Origin: Basidiobolus meristosporus CBS 931.73
Lineage: Eukaryota > Basidiobolomycota > Basidiobolomycetes > Basidiobolales > Basidiobolaceae
Reading direction: 5' to 3'
DNA length: 64,000 nt
Assembly: GCA_002104905.1 (NCBI GenBank)
Contig: MCFE01000023.1
Coordinates: forward strand, 62,001 to 126,000
Below the pieces are notes generated by a model. It searched no databases, was not told where the DNA came from, and worked only from the letters and a program-made list of their open reading frames with translations. This document shows positions 21,461 to 33,056 of the stretch, piece by piece; position 1 is the first letter of the stretch, and the number at the start of each line of letters is the position of its first letter. Both the position numbers and the translations under genes were made by a program.

Positions 21461-22720
21461 GGCTTCATCCTGGATTGTCTTCCTGATCTCTTCAAATGCC
21501 TCCTTAGGAAAGCCTTGGTCCTCCCAGTACTTTGGTAATAAGCTTAGCCAATTTAACTCATGTACCAAGTTGAGTTGTGCAACTTGTTCTAATCCTGATA
21601 AGACATCAGCAACTGTGTTGTTTTCCCAGGGTAGTAGACAATCTTCAAATTGAATTGCTAAATGTATTCACTCCATCTTTTAAATCTAATGGAGAGTACC
21701 ATCTGAGTAAATATACACCTGAGAGAGGCATGATTAGTCTTCACAGTGCATTTGACTTCTTCAGTATAGCATCCCCATAACTTCAAACAGTGTATTATAG
21801 CAAGCATCTCCTTCTCATTCACTGAATAATCTGGTTCTACTGAGTTCAGCTTCTTGGATTCAAAGGCAACAGGGTACTCCTTTCCCTTGTGTTCCAATTG
21901 CATAATCTGAAGGACCTGTGCACAGAGTAAACTCTTTTCTCAAGTTATGTATTCATAAGCTTGGCAGCTTAGCAAGTTCATTCTTTATCATCTGAAAAGC
22001 AGTCTCACAGGCTATGTCCCACTTGTAGGTATTTTCTTTGTTGAGGATATCAGTTAAAGGGGCTGCAAGACTTGCCAAGGACTTAACAAATCTCCAATAA
22101 TAGGAAACCATTTCAGGGAATGATCTAAGCTCTGATATGCTATGGGGCTGCTTCAGATTCTTGATAACTTCAACCTTCTTTGGGTCTGAGGTTACTCCTG
22201 TGCTAGTCACTATGTGTCCCAGATATACAACATGTTCCTTGCAGAATTCACACTTGGGTAGCTTGCCATAAAGCTTGTTCTCTCTTAGCTTCTTCAAGAC
22301 CTTTTCAATGTGCACCAAGTGATCCTCTTCTGTCCTGCTGTATATCAATATATCATCTAGGTAGATTGTGACAAGCTTGTCTAAGTACTCCTGGAAGACA
22401 GACTACATCAGGGTCATGAATGTTGCAGGGGCATTGGTGAGGCCAAAACCTATGACTATGTACTTGTAGTGTCCATATTTGGTCCTGAATGCCATCTTGG
22501 GGATGTCTTCTGGCCTCACTCTAATCTGGTTGTATCATGACATGAGGTCAATCTTGCTGAATACAGTGGCTTCATTGAGTTGGTTCAAAAGTTCATCAAT
22601 CCAAGGTATGGGGTACTTAATATACACAGTAACTTAGCTATCTGCTGTGTCAATGGCATGATGTAGATCTCTGACTGGTGGTGGGCTTGCAAGTTCATAT
22701 ACCAATAAGTTTGATTATTC
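21461..22720 (-). pseudogene. Inner gypsy reverse transcriptase and RNase H
   Basis: Minus: PIPWIDELLNQL, a SKIDLMS..NQI segment, [13 protein letters not shown], then catalytic YLDDILIYS near 22345, YLGHIVTSTGV, ELRSFPEMVSYYWRFV and ILNKENTYKWD. RNase H with PVAFESKKLNS and EKEMLAIIHCLKLW near 21800. A few stops. Confidence 0.85.
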
Positions 22721-22722
22721 CT

Positions 22723-23340
22723 TCAAAAGAGTCTAGACCATCTGGGTACTGGAGTAGAAAAATCCTCCTGTAATAACACCATGAGGAACATCTGAGTATC
22801 TTTTCTAAGTGCTCTAGAGAACTGTGTGTTGCCAAGTTCACTTGTTTTGCACACACTGGAATTGTCTAAGTTGAAATCCAGCCTGACAGGTAATAGCTCA
22901 TACATCTTGTTATCCTTCTGGATCTGAGTAGCATGGGTTCTCCAATGGATCAATGGACTACAACAAGATAGCCAGGATTTTCCAAGTACAAGGTCAAACT
23001 TGCAGTTCTCAAATATATAGGTCTTTAAGTCTTCTTCATAGTCATTGATCTTCATCCTCACCGGCTGAGTAATAAGGTTGATTATGGGAGAGCTCCCATC
23101 AGTTGTTGGAAAGAATTTGATATGGTGGGTTCCAAGCAGATTCCAGCCTTCAGATTAATTTGTTCTGGCATGTACTCATGCAATGCTCCTGGGTCAATCA
23201 TGCTTTTAGCAGGTACTCTGTTGATTACTCCATTCAAGTATAATAGCTTTCCTGAGTCTGAGATCATCTGAGATAGGTAGTCTTCTGTCATATGGAAGGT
23301 GAGCTCTGGTTCTTTTTCAGGTTTATCTTCCATGTTACTA
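22723..23340 (-). pseudogene. Inner gypsy protease
   Basis: IDPGALHEYM near 23210 stands where D(S/T)GA of retroviral-type aspartic proteases is expected; the S/T is replaced by Pro. FDLVLGKSWL near 22990 matches the family's second block (D.iLG..WL). Confidence 0.75.
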
Positions 23341-24211
23341 AACTCAAGGTCTTCAATATGGCTGCAGGTTCTTGATGACTGCTGTACATTTCTTCTCAGA
23401 GGGCTGTACTTTACAATATGTCCCTGCTGGTGGTATTAAAGCAAAGTCCTTTCCTCTCACATTCTTTTGAGATAGGACTCCTCTGCATAGCATCTATTTC
23501 CATTGGCACTGGTTCTGATTGGCTTCTTTCATGGTGATTGTGGCCTTTGTGATTAGTCATTGTAGGGTTCCCAACTCCAAACATAGCTGAGTCATAGTCA
23601 ATGGCAATCTTGATGGCTTCTTCAAAAGTCTGAGGTCTTCAATAATTCACTTTCTTACAAGTTCTTCCTTTCAACCCATCAATAAAGTATTCCACTTGGT
23701 CTAGGGGGTCCATTCTTTCAATTTGTCCAAGTAGAAATCAATATTTGTAGATGTACACTTGACCTATTCCTCTCTGTCTGAGTGTCTTCAACTTTCTTCT
23801 TAGTAGTGTCCACTGGTGTGGAGGCTCCAAAGCATCCTGAATTTCCAACACAAACTCGTCCCAGGTAGATAATGCAAAGTATCCCATCATGGTGGCTGAT
23901 CTGATCTTGTTGTGGTACCACTGTAAAGCTGCATCTGTCAGGTAAGAGGCTGCATAATGTAACCTGCTTTCTGAAGCAATTCCCTTAGCCTTGAAAGCTG
24001 CTTCAATCTGGAAGAGCCAAGTTCCCAGGTTTTCATTGACACTACCATGGTACCAGTTGACCTTCACACCAAAGTTACTATTGACTGGGTTCTGCTGGTT
24101 CTGCACCATGGTGGTCATTCCTTGTTGCTTCTGGCTAAGGTTCTGCAGTAACTGTTGCTGTTGTGCCAGGATTTGCTGCATAGCATTCTTCCATTCTTGG
24201 TTTTCTGACAT
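23341..24211 (-). pseudogene. Inner gypsy Gag
   Basis: Starts MSENQEWKNAMQQILAQQQQ at 24211. A 157-codon open frame has a Gln-rich leader and the gypsy Gag pattern ALQWYHNK and TWDEFVLEIQDAL. It then shifts near 23740 and continues through DQVEYFIDGLKG. A zinc knuckle is not clear. Confidence 0.8.
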
Positions 24212-24256
24212 CTTGGGGGAGGCTCCTTTGTTCTTTAGGAGGGAGGTTTCTAGTTA

Positions 24257-24269
24257 TTGCTGCTACCAA
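24257..24269 (-). promoter_or_regulatory. Gypsy primer-binding site
   Basis: TTGGTAGCAGCAA on minus next to the 5' LTR. TGGTAGCAG complements a tRNA 3' end CUGCUACCA, as in initiator tRNA-Met of many eukaryotes. Also present at 35581-35593 on plus. Confidence 0.6.
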
Positions 24270-24632
24270 TGTTACAAGTCATGGTATAAGAGTTGTAGAG
24301 GAATAGAGACTGTAGCTAGTATTATATTACTAAAACTTGAACTGATTTAATGTGGTTCCTGCAGCTCCTTATATATTTGGCCAGATCAATTGCTGACTAA
24401 TTGTATATCCTAATGTAGGCTGTGGCTGATGCCTCATTTGATTGCAACATCATCACCCAATAAGATCCTACTTAATTTATGTATTTCTCTCTGATAAGGA
24501 TATGTTGATTCATTTGCTAACTAATGCTACTGACTTGATAGATGACTCTGATATACCAATAGGCTAAACAAATAACTAACTAATTTGACTAAAACTGAAC
24601 TCACTTAGACATTCAAGCAGTAGATCATAACA
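24270..24632 (-). repeat. 5' LTR of the inner gypsy element
   Basis: 363 bp, pairs with 19908-20276. Confidence 0.85.
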
Positions 24633-25850
24633 GTACACCAAGTGATCCTTTTCTGTCCTACTGTATAATTACTTGTTATCTAGGTTGATCACCACAAGCT
24701 GGTGTAAGTATTCTTACAAGATGGTTTGCATCAAGGTCATAACTGTTGCCTGGGCATTGGCAAGGCCAAAACTCACCAAGAAGTACTTATAATATCCATA
24801 TCTGGTTCTGAATGCCATTTTGGAGATATCTTCAGGCTGCACTGTGATTTGATTGTGCCCAGACATGAGATTTATCTGGCTGGATATGGTGGCTCTTTTG
24901 AGTTGGTCAAAAAGCCCATTGACCTGTAGTATTTGGTACTTTTTTGTGTGGTAATTGATTTCCAGGCTCTGTAGTCAATGCACACGCTGAGTGCTCCATC
25001 CTGCTATGTCATAAAGAGCATCAGTGCTCTGCATTATGACTTGCTGGGCTTCATAAATCTGTTCTCCAATAGCTGATTCTTTTATCAATTCATTTCTTTC
25101 AGTTCTAGCGGACTCATTCTCCAAGGCATCTTGCCAACAGGAGGGCTATCCCTTGTGTTAATGGCATAATAAACTCCCTTGACTAGCCCTATGTTCTCAA
25201 GCGTATCTGAGAATATGTCTGAATACAACTTCAAAAGAGTCTGGACTTTCCAAGGAGCTGGGGTGGAGGAATCCCGCTGTTATACAGCCATGAGAAACAT
25301 CCTGGGACTCTTATGTGCTCTGCAGCACTGTGTTTATTAAATTCCCTTGTAGCATGCTCACTGGAATTAACCAAGTTGAAATCCTGTCTGTCAGTAGATA
25401 GCTCATGAATCTCATTGCCTTTTTGGATTCAAGCAGTACTGGTTCCCCAGTTGATTGATGGAGTACAACAGAATGGCCAGCTTTTTCCAGGTACTAGGCC
25501 AAATTTGCAGTTCTCAAATATGTAGACCTGCTGGTCTTCTTTATAGCCATTGATTGTAGTTCCTACTGGCTGAGTACTGTGGTTGACTAGTTGAGAGTTC
25601 CCATCAGCTGTTCAAACTGAATTTGATTTGATGAGCTCAATGCTGATTGCTGCTCTCAAGGCAAACCTAACTGACATATTCATGTGTGAGGCTCCTGAGT
25701 CATTCATGAACTTGGCAGACACCACATTGATTGTTCAATTCAGATGTAATGGCTTAACCAAGCTTGAGGTCATTTGCTACAAGTACCCTTTGGTCTAATT
25801 CAAGGCATGCTCTTAGTCCTCTTCATATTCATCCTCTGCATTACTATGCC
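24633..25850 (-). pseudogene. Outer gypsy copy: RT and protease
   Basis: Follows the order of 22320-23330: TGATCCTTTTCTGTCCTACTG at the insertion edge, KPxW..TKYGYYKYF-type RT block near 24790, VNYAINTRDSPPVGKMPW near 25150, and the protease part near 25650-25730. No open frame of note. Confidence 0.65.
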
Positions 25851-26266
25851 CATGCATTCAACTGTCTTATATGGCAAGAAACTACAAGGTGCTCTCATAG
25901 GCACTTGGTAAACCTCTGCTGCCATTAGAACAGTAGAATGGTGGCCTACAGCTAATTCTCTACAATGCTAACTTACTAATTTACCAAATGGTGTTTTCTT
26001 TTCTACCTCCTCTTGTGCCATTTGAATACCCAACTGTAGAATCACTGCTGCTTACTTGCTACCCACTACTCCTGTGGGTATTCCACATGTAGCTCACATT
26101 GAAAAATGCTATGGACTCCAGCTTACTAATATCTATATACATGCACACTCATGGCAACTGACACACTACTATCACCTCAACTTTGCTGCCTTTTTGGTGA
26201 AATAATTGCATAGTGGCTCTATACCTTATATTTGATGGTAACATAAACATCTTGCAAACATATGCC
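25851..26266 (-). pseudogene. Transposase C-terminal fragment, third copy
   Basis: Follows 4910-5310: CAACTGTCTTATATGGCAAG, TTACCAAATGGT, GGTATTCCACATGTAGCTC, CATCTTGCAAACATATGCC. Interrupted at 26267 by the copia-1 copy B LTR. Confidence 0.6.
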
Positions 26267-26635
26267 TGTTGCAATTTAAGAAGTGATTTGGATATAAGGA
26301 ACTTATCAAGAAATAGTGATAATAGTTGAACTGTTCTTTATTCATAAAGAAGCGCAGTATTTATACCTTTGTAGAAGTAATACAGCTGCAACACTAAGTA
26401 AGGAGGGTTTCTCAATATTCAGGAGCATTCTGTAACAGTTTCAGGGATAGTACATAATGTTTGGTAATAGTGCTAATTTGATCCTGACTATAGGGGAATT
26501 ATCATAAGATCATATATCTGGAGAAAGTGGCAAAGTTAAGGCAGTAAATGAGTCCTACAGTGACTAAGACTAGTCTAGAATTGTTAAGTAAAATTTTAGC
26601 TGCTGAATGGTACCAAATAGACCAATATTTCAACA
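26267..26635 (-). repeat. 3' LTR of copia-1 copy B
   Basis: 369 bp, TGTTG...CAACA, with the CTCCCCCTCAACT polypurine tract next to it (26636-26648). Confidence 0.9.
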
Positions 26636-28130
26636 CTCCCCCTCAACTAAATAATTTCTTAATCCCAATTTCTCTCTAAGGATCTCAAACTGTGGCCTAG
26701 CTAGTGGTTTTGTCAATATGTCTGCCACCATTTTGTCAGTTGGGCAGTAAACTAACTCCACTAAGCTATTTTCTACAGCTTCCCTCACAAAGTGAAGCTG
26801 TATATCAATGTGCTTAGTTCTGGCATTATTAGTAGGATTTCTAGCTAATGAAATACAACTTTGATCATCCTTATAAATACATGTTGGTTCACCTAAATTG
26901 AGACCTTAAGTCTTTGAATAATTTTGGTAGCCATAAAGCCTCCTTAGTTGCTTGACATGCAGCCATATATTTGGCTTCAGTTGTAGATAGTGCCACAGTT
27001 GGTTGTTTCTTGCAATTCCAAGTAATAGCTGCACCAGCATAAAGAAATACGTAGCCTGTGGTAGAGCATCTGTCAATCAGATTCCTACCCCAATCTGAAT
27101 CACCATAACCATCAGATTTTTGCCTATTAGCTGCTCCAGAGTATTCCAGTACCATATTTATGGTACCTTGTAGATATCTGAAAATCCGCTCAACTGCTGC
27201 AATATGATCTGATCCATAATTCTGCATGAATGGACTGACTATTCCAACTGCCACTGCAATATCTGGACATGTAGACACCATCAAGTACATTAGGCTACCA
27301 ATCATTGATTGATAGGGAAAGTTTTGGTCCATATTTGAGCTGTTTTCATCTATAACTGGCTGAGATTTGCTTAATTTCAGGTTATTGTCCATAGGGGTTG
27401 CTGCAGGTTTGCAATTTTCCATTTCGAAGCGTCTAAGAATGTCACTGATGTACTTAGACTGATTCTGCACACCTTTCTGCATAGGTATGTCAAATTTGAC
27501 CTCAATTCCAAGAAAATAGCTCAATTTTCCAAGATCTTTCATCTCAAACTTGCTGAAGTGATCTGATTTTGTCTGTTTAAGTGCCTCTTGGTCACTTGTA
27601 GCTATAATTAGGTTGTCCACATAAAGAACTAGGATGATCACACCCTTTTTGAGCTGTCTCACATATATACTGTGATCTGCAGTGCTACAAGAGAACCCAA
27701 TTTCCTCTAGATATGTGTCAATCTTGTTATACCATGCTCTGGGTGCCTGCTTAAGCCCATACAACAATTTTCTAAGTTTGCACACCTTATGGGGGCCTTT
27801 TGGATCAGTAAAACCTTCTGGTTGCTCTATATATATAGTTTCTTGCAAATCCCCATTTAGAAAGGCTGTTTTGACGTCCATTTGGTGTAGATCTAGACTG
27901 TGTACAGCTGCCAGGGCTAGAACTGTCCTAATAGAGTTAAGCTTGGCAACTGGAGCCAATGTTTCCCTAACGTCTAGTCCCTGGATCTGGGAGTAGCCTT
28001 TAGCTACCAATCTAGCCTTGTACTTATCAACTGGCACCATTTGAGGTTATCTTGATCTTGTAGACCCATCTACATCCTATTGGCTTTCTCCCATTTGGTA
28101 AATCTACTAGTTCCCACATTTTTGCCTTGA
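26636..28130 (-). pseudogene. Copia-1 copy B reverse transcriptase and RNase H
   Basis: 383-codon open frame (28040-26889): [63 protein letters not shown] (Asn at the second catalytic Asp, as in copy A), SLMYLM, GYGDSDWGR, STTEAKYMAACQATKEA. The end of RNase H is shifted at 26905. The best-preserved polymerase of the family. Confidence 0.88.
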
Positions 28131-29520
28131 TCAGTGATTAGTACTCCTCCTGCATGGCTTGTTGCCACTTAGTAGCATCTGGACTTTGCATTGCCTGTTC
28201 CAGATTCTGAGGTTTGGCACATAAGGCAAGACAAGCATCTTCATGATCATTGGATGTCTGCCACCAGGATCCAGGGGCATTTCTTATTCTAGTAGATCTT
28301 CTAACTGGGATAATCTGTTCTGATCTGGAACTAGTAGAAGTATCTTCCATATCTGGCTGGATTTGGTACATATCTTCTTCATCAGTGTTGATTGCATCAT
28401 CAGGCAGCTGGCCAATAATTCCTGTGGCTTTCTGATCTGAATTCTCCTCAAATACAACAACTCTGCTCTTGATCAGCTCTGAATTTTGCCATCATACACT
28501 CTATACCCTTTAGTATCTTCACAATACCCAAGAAAGATCCCTTTCCTACTCTTTGGTTCCAACTTTGAGTGTTTTTTATTCGGGATGTGATAAAAAACAT
28601 CACTGCCAAAGATCTTGAGATGCTAGAGATCTGGTTTTTTGCCTGTATATGCTTCAAAGGGTGTAAAATCACGTAGTGCTGTTGTTGGGCATCTGTTCTT
28701 GATATATAGAGCGGTAGCAACAGATTCAGCCCAAAACTTGTAGTCCATTCCCTTATCATGCAGCATAGATCTTCCCATCTCTACTATTGTTCTATTTGCA
28801 TGTTCTGCTACTCCATTTTGCTGTGGAGTATGAGGAACTGTGGTCTGTTGAAGTATACCAGTAGACAAGCAGTATTTTGCAAACTCCTTTGAGCAGTATT
28901 CTCCTCCATTGTCACTTTGTAGTACCTTCAATTTACACCCAGTTTGTGTTTCTGCCATGTTCTTGAAGTGCTTAAACGTCTCTAAAGCTTCACCCTTTGG
29001 TTTGAGGAAGTACACCCATGTATATCTTGTCTTGTCATCAATAAATGTCATAAAGTATCTCTTGGCTCCAAAGGACAGTGTTCTCATGGGGCTGCATATG
29101 TCTTAGTGTACAATAGCAAATATTTTGGTGGTATTGATGCCTTCTGAGCTCTTGAAACATTGCCTAGCTTGTTTGCCATATGAACATCCCTTACAAACAT
29201 TCAATTTGATTGGAATTGAGTATTTTAGGCCCAAAACAAGCTGACTTTTCACCAATTGGCTCATTTTCTGTTCCCCAATGTGTCCTAGCCTCCTATGCCA
29301 TGTCTCCCAGTTGGTTTCATCAGTTTCAGCAATGTTGACATACTCAGGTACAATGATTTTGCATTGTAACTTGTATATATTGTGATCTCTGATTCCCAAA
29401 GCTAATTTTTGTCCATTTTCACTCAATATTGAGCAGCTCAGCTTAGTAAAAACAAATTTCAGTCCCTGAGTAGTTGCTTTACTGACTGAGAGTAGGTTCT
29501 TAGCTATTCAAGGTACATAG
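28131..29520 (-). pseudogene. Copia-1 copy B integrase
   Basis: Zinc finger WHRRLGHIGEQKM and CKGCSYGKQ (29326-29170). Core FIDDKTRYTWVYFLKPKGEA, LQSDNGGEY, QQNGVAEHAN, all in one 154-codon frame (29087-28623), better kept than in copy A. A stop in place of the codon after CSPMR-type sequence at 29103 breaks it. The C-terminal variable region lies at 28371-28138. Confidence 0.88.
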
Positions 29521-30056
29521 AGTACGTCAGTCAGTTTTGCTGTTGTTGCCCCTGAGTTATCACTCATATTTAGTTGTATAGACCCACTGGCGGTAGCTTC
29601 CAATGCAAAGTTATCTCCCAGATAAACCTATCTTACGGGAATAGTCTTTAAGTTGCTGAACCAATTCTTTAAACCACAAATATGCTGTGATGCTTCAGAG
29701 TCAATATACCATTCATTACTTTGGTTACTTGCACTCTCTTGTACAGTTATAAATAGCTGTTCATCAGTAGTTATATGGTTTGCCTGCTCTAGTTTCTGTT
29801 TTTTGTCTGCTTGTTTCTTCTTGCATTCTCTTGCCCAGTGTCCTGGCTTCTTACAGTAGTTACAGCGGCTGGGTTTTCTTTGGTTTTGTTACTTTCCCTT
29901 TTTTTCTGTATGCCTTTCTGAGCTGAATAAAGCATTATCTTCAATTTTCTCTGCTTGATCATTACGTCTGAGTTCTTCATGGAGAAGTCTTCCTTTGACA
30001 TAGTCTAAAGTCAAGTTGTCTTCTCTGCTTTCAAAAGAAAGTATCATTGGCTCATA
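29521..30056 (-). pseudogene. Copia-1 copy B protease and Gag fragment
   Basis: Protease region near 29700 (the DSGAS motif reads DSEAS), zinc-knuckle region with CNYCKKPGHWARECKKK near 29850, and the Gag C-terminal part to 30056. Confidence 0.8.
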
Positions 30057-31448
30057 CTTTATTACATTTATTGATGACAAGACAAGATATATAAGGGTGT
30101 ACTTCCTCAAGACAAATGGTAAGGTTCTAGAGTTGTTCAAGCACCTCAAGACCATGGCAAGAGCACAAATTGGGTGTAAATTGAAGGAAATTTGAAGTGA
30201 CAATTGATGGGAATACTGCTCCCATGAGTTTGCTAGATACTGCTTGACCACCTGTATACTTCAACATACTACTGTTCCACATACTCCACAGCAAAATGGA
30301 GAAGCAAAATGTGCAAATAAACCAATATTAGAGATGAGAGGATCTATGCTACATGCAATATCAACTGCAAATTTGGGCTGAATCTGCTGTTACCGCAGTA
30401 TACATCTAGAATGGTAGCCCACAGCAGTACTACAAGACATCATACCCTTTGAAACACATACCGACAAAAAACTAGACCTTCAGCAACTCAGGATCTTTGG
30501 CACTGATGTTTTATATCACATCCCTGGCAAGAATGCTCAAGGTTGGAACCAAAGAATAAAAAAGGTATTTTTGCGGAATCTTGTAAAGATACTAAAGGCT
30601 ATAGAGTGTATGAAGGCAAAACCAGAAGCCAATCAAGATCAGGGATGTTGAATCTGAGGAAAATTCTGGTGTGACAGCCACTAAAATCATTGGCCAGCTG
30701 CCTGAAGACACAATCAACACTTTTGAAGAAGATGTATACCTAATTCAGCCTGCTATGGCAGAATATGCTACCATATCCAGATCAGAGCACTGATAGCACT
30801 ACAGATCACACTATATATGAAGCACATCACAAAGGGTACAATAATCTTAGTTCTTTGTGTGAACAACCTAATAATAGCTGCAAATGACAATCAGGCCCTT
30901 AAACAAACAAAAGCACATCACTTTAGCAAGTTTGAGATCAAAGATCTTGTCAAATTGGGCTATATTCTCAGGGTTGAGGTGATATCTGACATATTTTGCA
31001 GAATATTATGCTGAATCAGTGCAGGTATATCATGGATCTTCCTTAGATGCTTCAAGATGGAAAATTGCAAACCTGTATCAATTATTCATGCAAAATTATG
31101 GATCAGAGCAAATACAGCAGTTAAGCGGATTTTCAAATATTTAAGGTACCAGAAGTATGATACTGGACTACTCTGGAGCAGCTAATAGGCAAAATATGAT
31201 GATTATAATGACTCAGATTGGAATAGGGAACCAATTGACAGACACTCTACTACTGGGTATGTATTTTTATACTTTAGTGCGGAAATCACCAGGAATTTGT
31301 GAGTGAAGGTGTAGAGATAGCTTAGCAGAGTTACTTTACTACCCAATTGATAAAATGCTGGCAGATATATTCACAAGCCACTTACTAGGTCACAACTTGA
31401 GAATCTTAGAGAGCAGATGGGATTAAGAAGTTATATAGCTAAGGGGAG
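30057..31448 (+). pseudogene. Inverted copia-1-like polymerase fragment
   Basis: Plus strand, diverged from copies A and B: integrase FIDDKTRYIRVYFLKTNGK, a TTVPHTPQQNG-like segment near 30270, then KKLDLQQLRIFGTDV and, after a large deletion, RT TIILVLCVNNLIIAAND (30830-30890) and RNase H FTSHLLGHNLRILREQMGL-like end. Many stops. It joins the LTR at 31449. Confidence 0.75.
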
Positions 31449-31812
31449 TGTTGAAATATTGGACTGTATGGTTTCATTCCACAGCTAAAAATATACCTAA
31501 CAACTCTGGACTATTCTCAGTCACTGTAGCACACTTTTTCAGCCCTAACTTTGCCATCTTCTGTTATATCTCTGATTGTATGATTCTATCCCTTCAGTCT
31601 AAATCAAATTAGCACGCTTACTAAATATTAGACTTGTTCCATTGGATAGTGCCACATAGTGCCAGCCGGTTTATAGTGCCGGATCAATCTGGCACTCTAC
31701 GGCACTATCTGGCACTATAATTTCTACCATGATGCCAGTGGTATGATACAGTTACTAGTAATTTTACTCAATCTTACTTATGTTGCTCAGAATAGTGCTT
31801 TCCTTGCTTTAT

Positions 31813-32697
31813 TTACTCTTCATAATGCTCCAGACACATTTCTCTCAGTGGATGTCCTCTTGTATGAACATACTGTGCATTGATAAGTATCTTAACTATT
31901 TTACCTATTCTGCTGTTTTCTCCTATATATGACTTTCCTCTGTATTTACCTGCCAATATGCTGAATCTCTTCAGATATCCAAATGTGTGCTCTACCCTTA
32001 CTCTGAAATGATTAAATATCTCATTGTAGAGCTTCTGCTTCCTGCTAAGCACACCATTCCTTGGCTTCCTATAAGCTGTAATACATCCTAATCTCTGACA
32101 ATCCTCTCCTATATAGGCCAAGTCCGCCATACACTTCTCCCCTCTACTGAATTCAGGATGATTCTCTACCCAGAGTGCTTTGTCATGCCTACTTCCAGCA
32201 AATGGCCCACTAAACCAGATGATGTTACCCTCAATGTCAGACAGTGCTTGAAACTTCACACAGTGTGCCTTGTACTTGCCAGAATAAAAGTGCCTCTGCC
32301 CTCTAGAAGGTCTGTTAATCATCACTGGGAAGGTATCCAAAATACTCCTGATATGGAACCTGTTGCTGAACACTCTGGGATATGGAAGTCTATTGGAGCT
32401 TCTGAACCTAGTATCCCAAGCTTGCTCTAAGTCATTCATACCCTCTGCAAGGTGGTTCTCCATTGCTGTCAGCTGGGAATGAAAGCTTCTAGGACTTTTG
32501 TTGCCATGGATGGTGGGATGAAACCTTGTAGGGCAATAGTTCTTGTAACAGCAGAGAAGCTTAACAAGGGATCTCCTTGAGTAGATTGGGGTTGATGGTC
32601 CACAGTACTTGGAATAGATCTCCTCCAGTGTGTCAAAAGGAAATCCAGTGGTAGTGATGGGATTGATGAGAAAAGACCATTCAGATGAGTAAGTCAT
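31813..32697 (-). CDS. Harbinger transposase (DDE_Tnp_4)
   Basis: Intact frame of 294 residues, the size of compact PIF/Harbinger nucleases. Candidate catalytic acidic residues: D121 (LDTFPV, where DGT is usual), D172 in GSRHDKALW, D192 in MADLAYIGED, and E236 in RVRVEHTFGYLKRF. FYSGKYKAHCVKFQALSD (137-154) and SGPFAGSRHD (163-172) are the conserved blocks of the family. The N-terminal 110 residues have no clear DNA-binding motif; partner proteins supply it in this superfamily. It cuts and rejoins transposon ends, here probably also those of the MITEs. Start at ATG 32697; the divergent promoter region is 32698-33056. Confidence 0.9.
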   Translation of the reverse strand: MTYSSEWSFLINPITTTGFPFDTLEEIYSKYCGPSTPIYSRRSLVKLLCCYKNYCPTRFHPTIHGNKSPRSFHSQLTAMENHLAEGMNDLEQAWDTRFRSSNRLPYPRVFSNRFHIRSILDTFPVMINRPSRGQRHFYSGKYKAHCVKFQALSDIEGNIIWFSGPFAGSRHDKALWVENHPEFSRGEKCMADLAYIGEDCQRLGCITAYRKPRNGVLSRKQKLYNEIFNHFRVRVEHTFGYLKRFSILAGKYRGKSYIGENSRIGKIVKILINAQYVHTRGHPLREMCLEHYEE

Positions 32698-33056
32698 ATT
32701 AAAATTGATGGATGATCGTATGGTGGTGGTTTGAATTGATTCGGCGCAATCTGCGTTATTTATCTGATTTTTAACACATTATGGTTAAATCTCCATCAAT
32801 TGCCATGTATCCCATCATTATGTTGCAAAAATCATCCGCAAACAATGCCTTGGTACTTTTATTGATGCTTTAATCATAGGTCTATAATCAAAAAGGAAAT
32901 CTGCAATTGATGTGATCTGATCCGTGTCAACGCGATCCAAGATGCATCATGCATAATATATGGAAAATTCAACAATCACTTTAGTTTTCATATATATTTC
33001 ATATAAGACCAGGTTGATGCCAATATACTGCTGTATAAGTATCCAAATCCGTTGCT
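32698..33056. promoter_or_regulatory. Divergent promoter region within Harbinger
   Basis: 360 bp between the two oppositely transcribed genes of the element. Contains several AT-rich blocks (for example TATATTTCATATAAG around 32990) but no motif that I can assign firmly. Confidence 0.4.

Larger units (their letters stand above)
19908..24632 (-). mobile_element. Inner Ty3/gypsy element, full length
   Basis: 4,725 bp: LTRs 19908-20276 (369 bp) and 24270-24632 (363 bp), integrase, RNase H, RT, protease and Gag in gypsy order on minus. Inserted in the RT of a sister copy in the same orientation, at the sequence CAATGTGCACCAAG (intact in this element's own RT at about 22308). Flanks GTGC and GTAC fit a 4-bp duplication with one change. 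Confidence 0.88.
18726..25850 (-). mobile_element. Outer Ty3/gypsy copy, split by a sister element
   Basis: 3' LTR 18726-19089 and integrase to 19907, then the inner element, then RT/protease sequence 24633-25850. No 5' LTR is left. More decayed than the inner copy. Confidence 0.75.
26267..30056 (-). mobile_element. Ty1/copia family 1, truncated copy B
   Basis: 3' LTR 26267-26635 and nearly all coding sequence. It stops abruptly inside Gag at 30056, where an oppositely oriented relative begins. There is no 5' LTR or primer-binding site. Very similar to copy A across the shared part. Confidence 0.9.

Noticed and set aside
23991-24350. Plus-strand frame of 119 codons with many Cys and Phe
   Set aside because: Exact complement of the Gln-rich Gag start of the gypsy element; the same shadow appears at 35449-35880.
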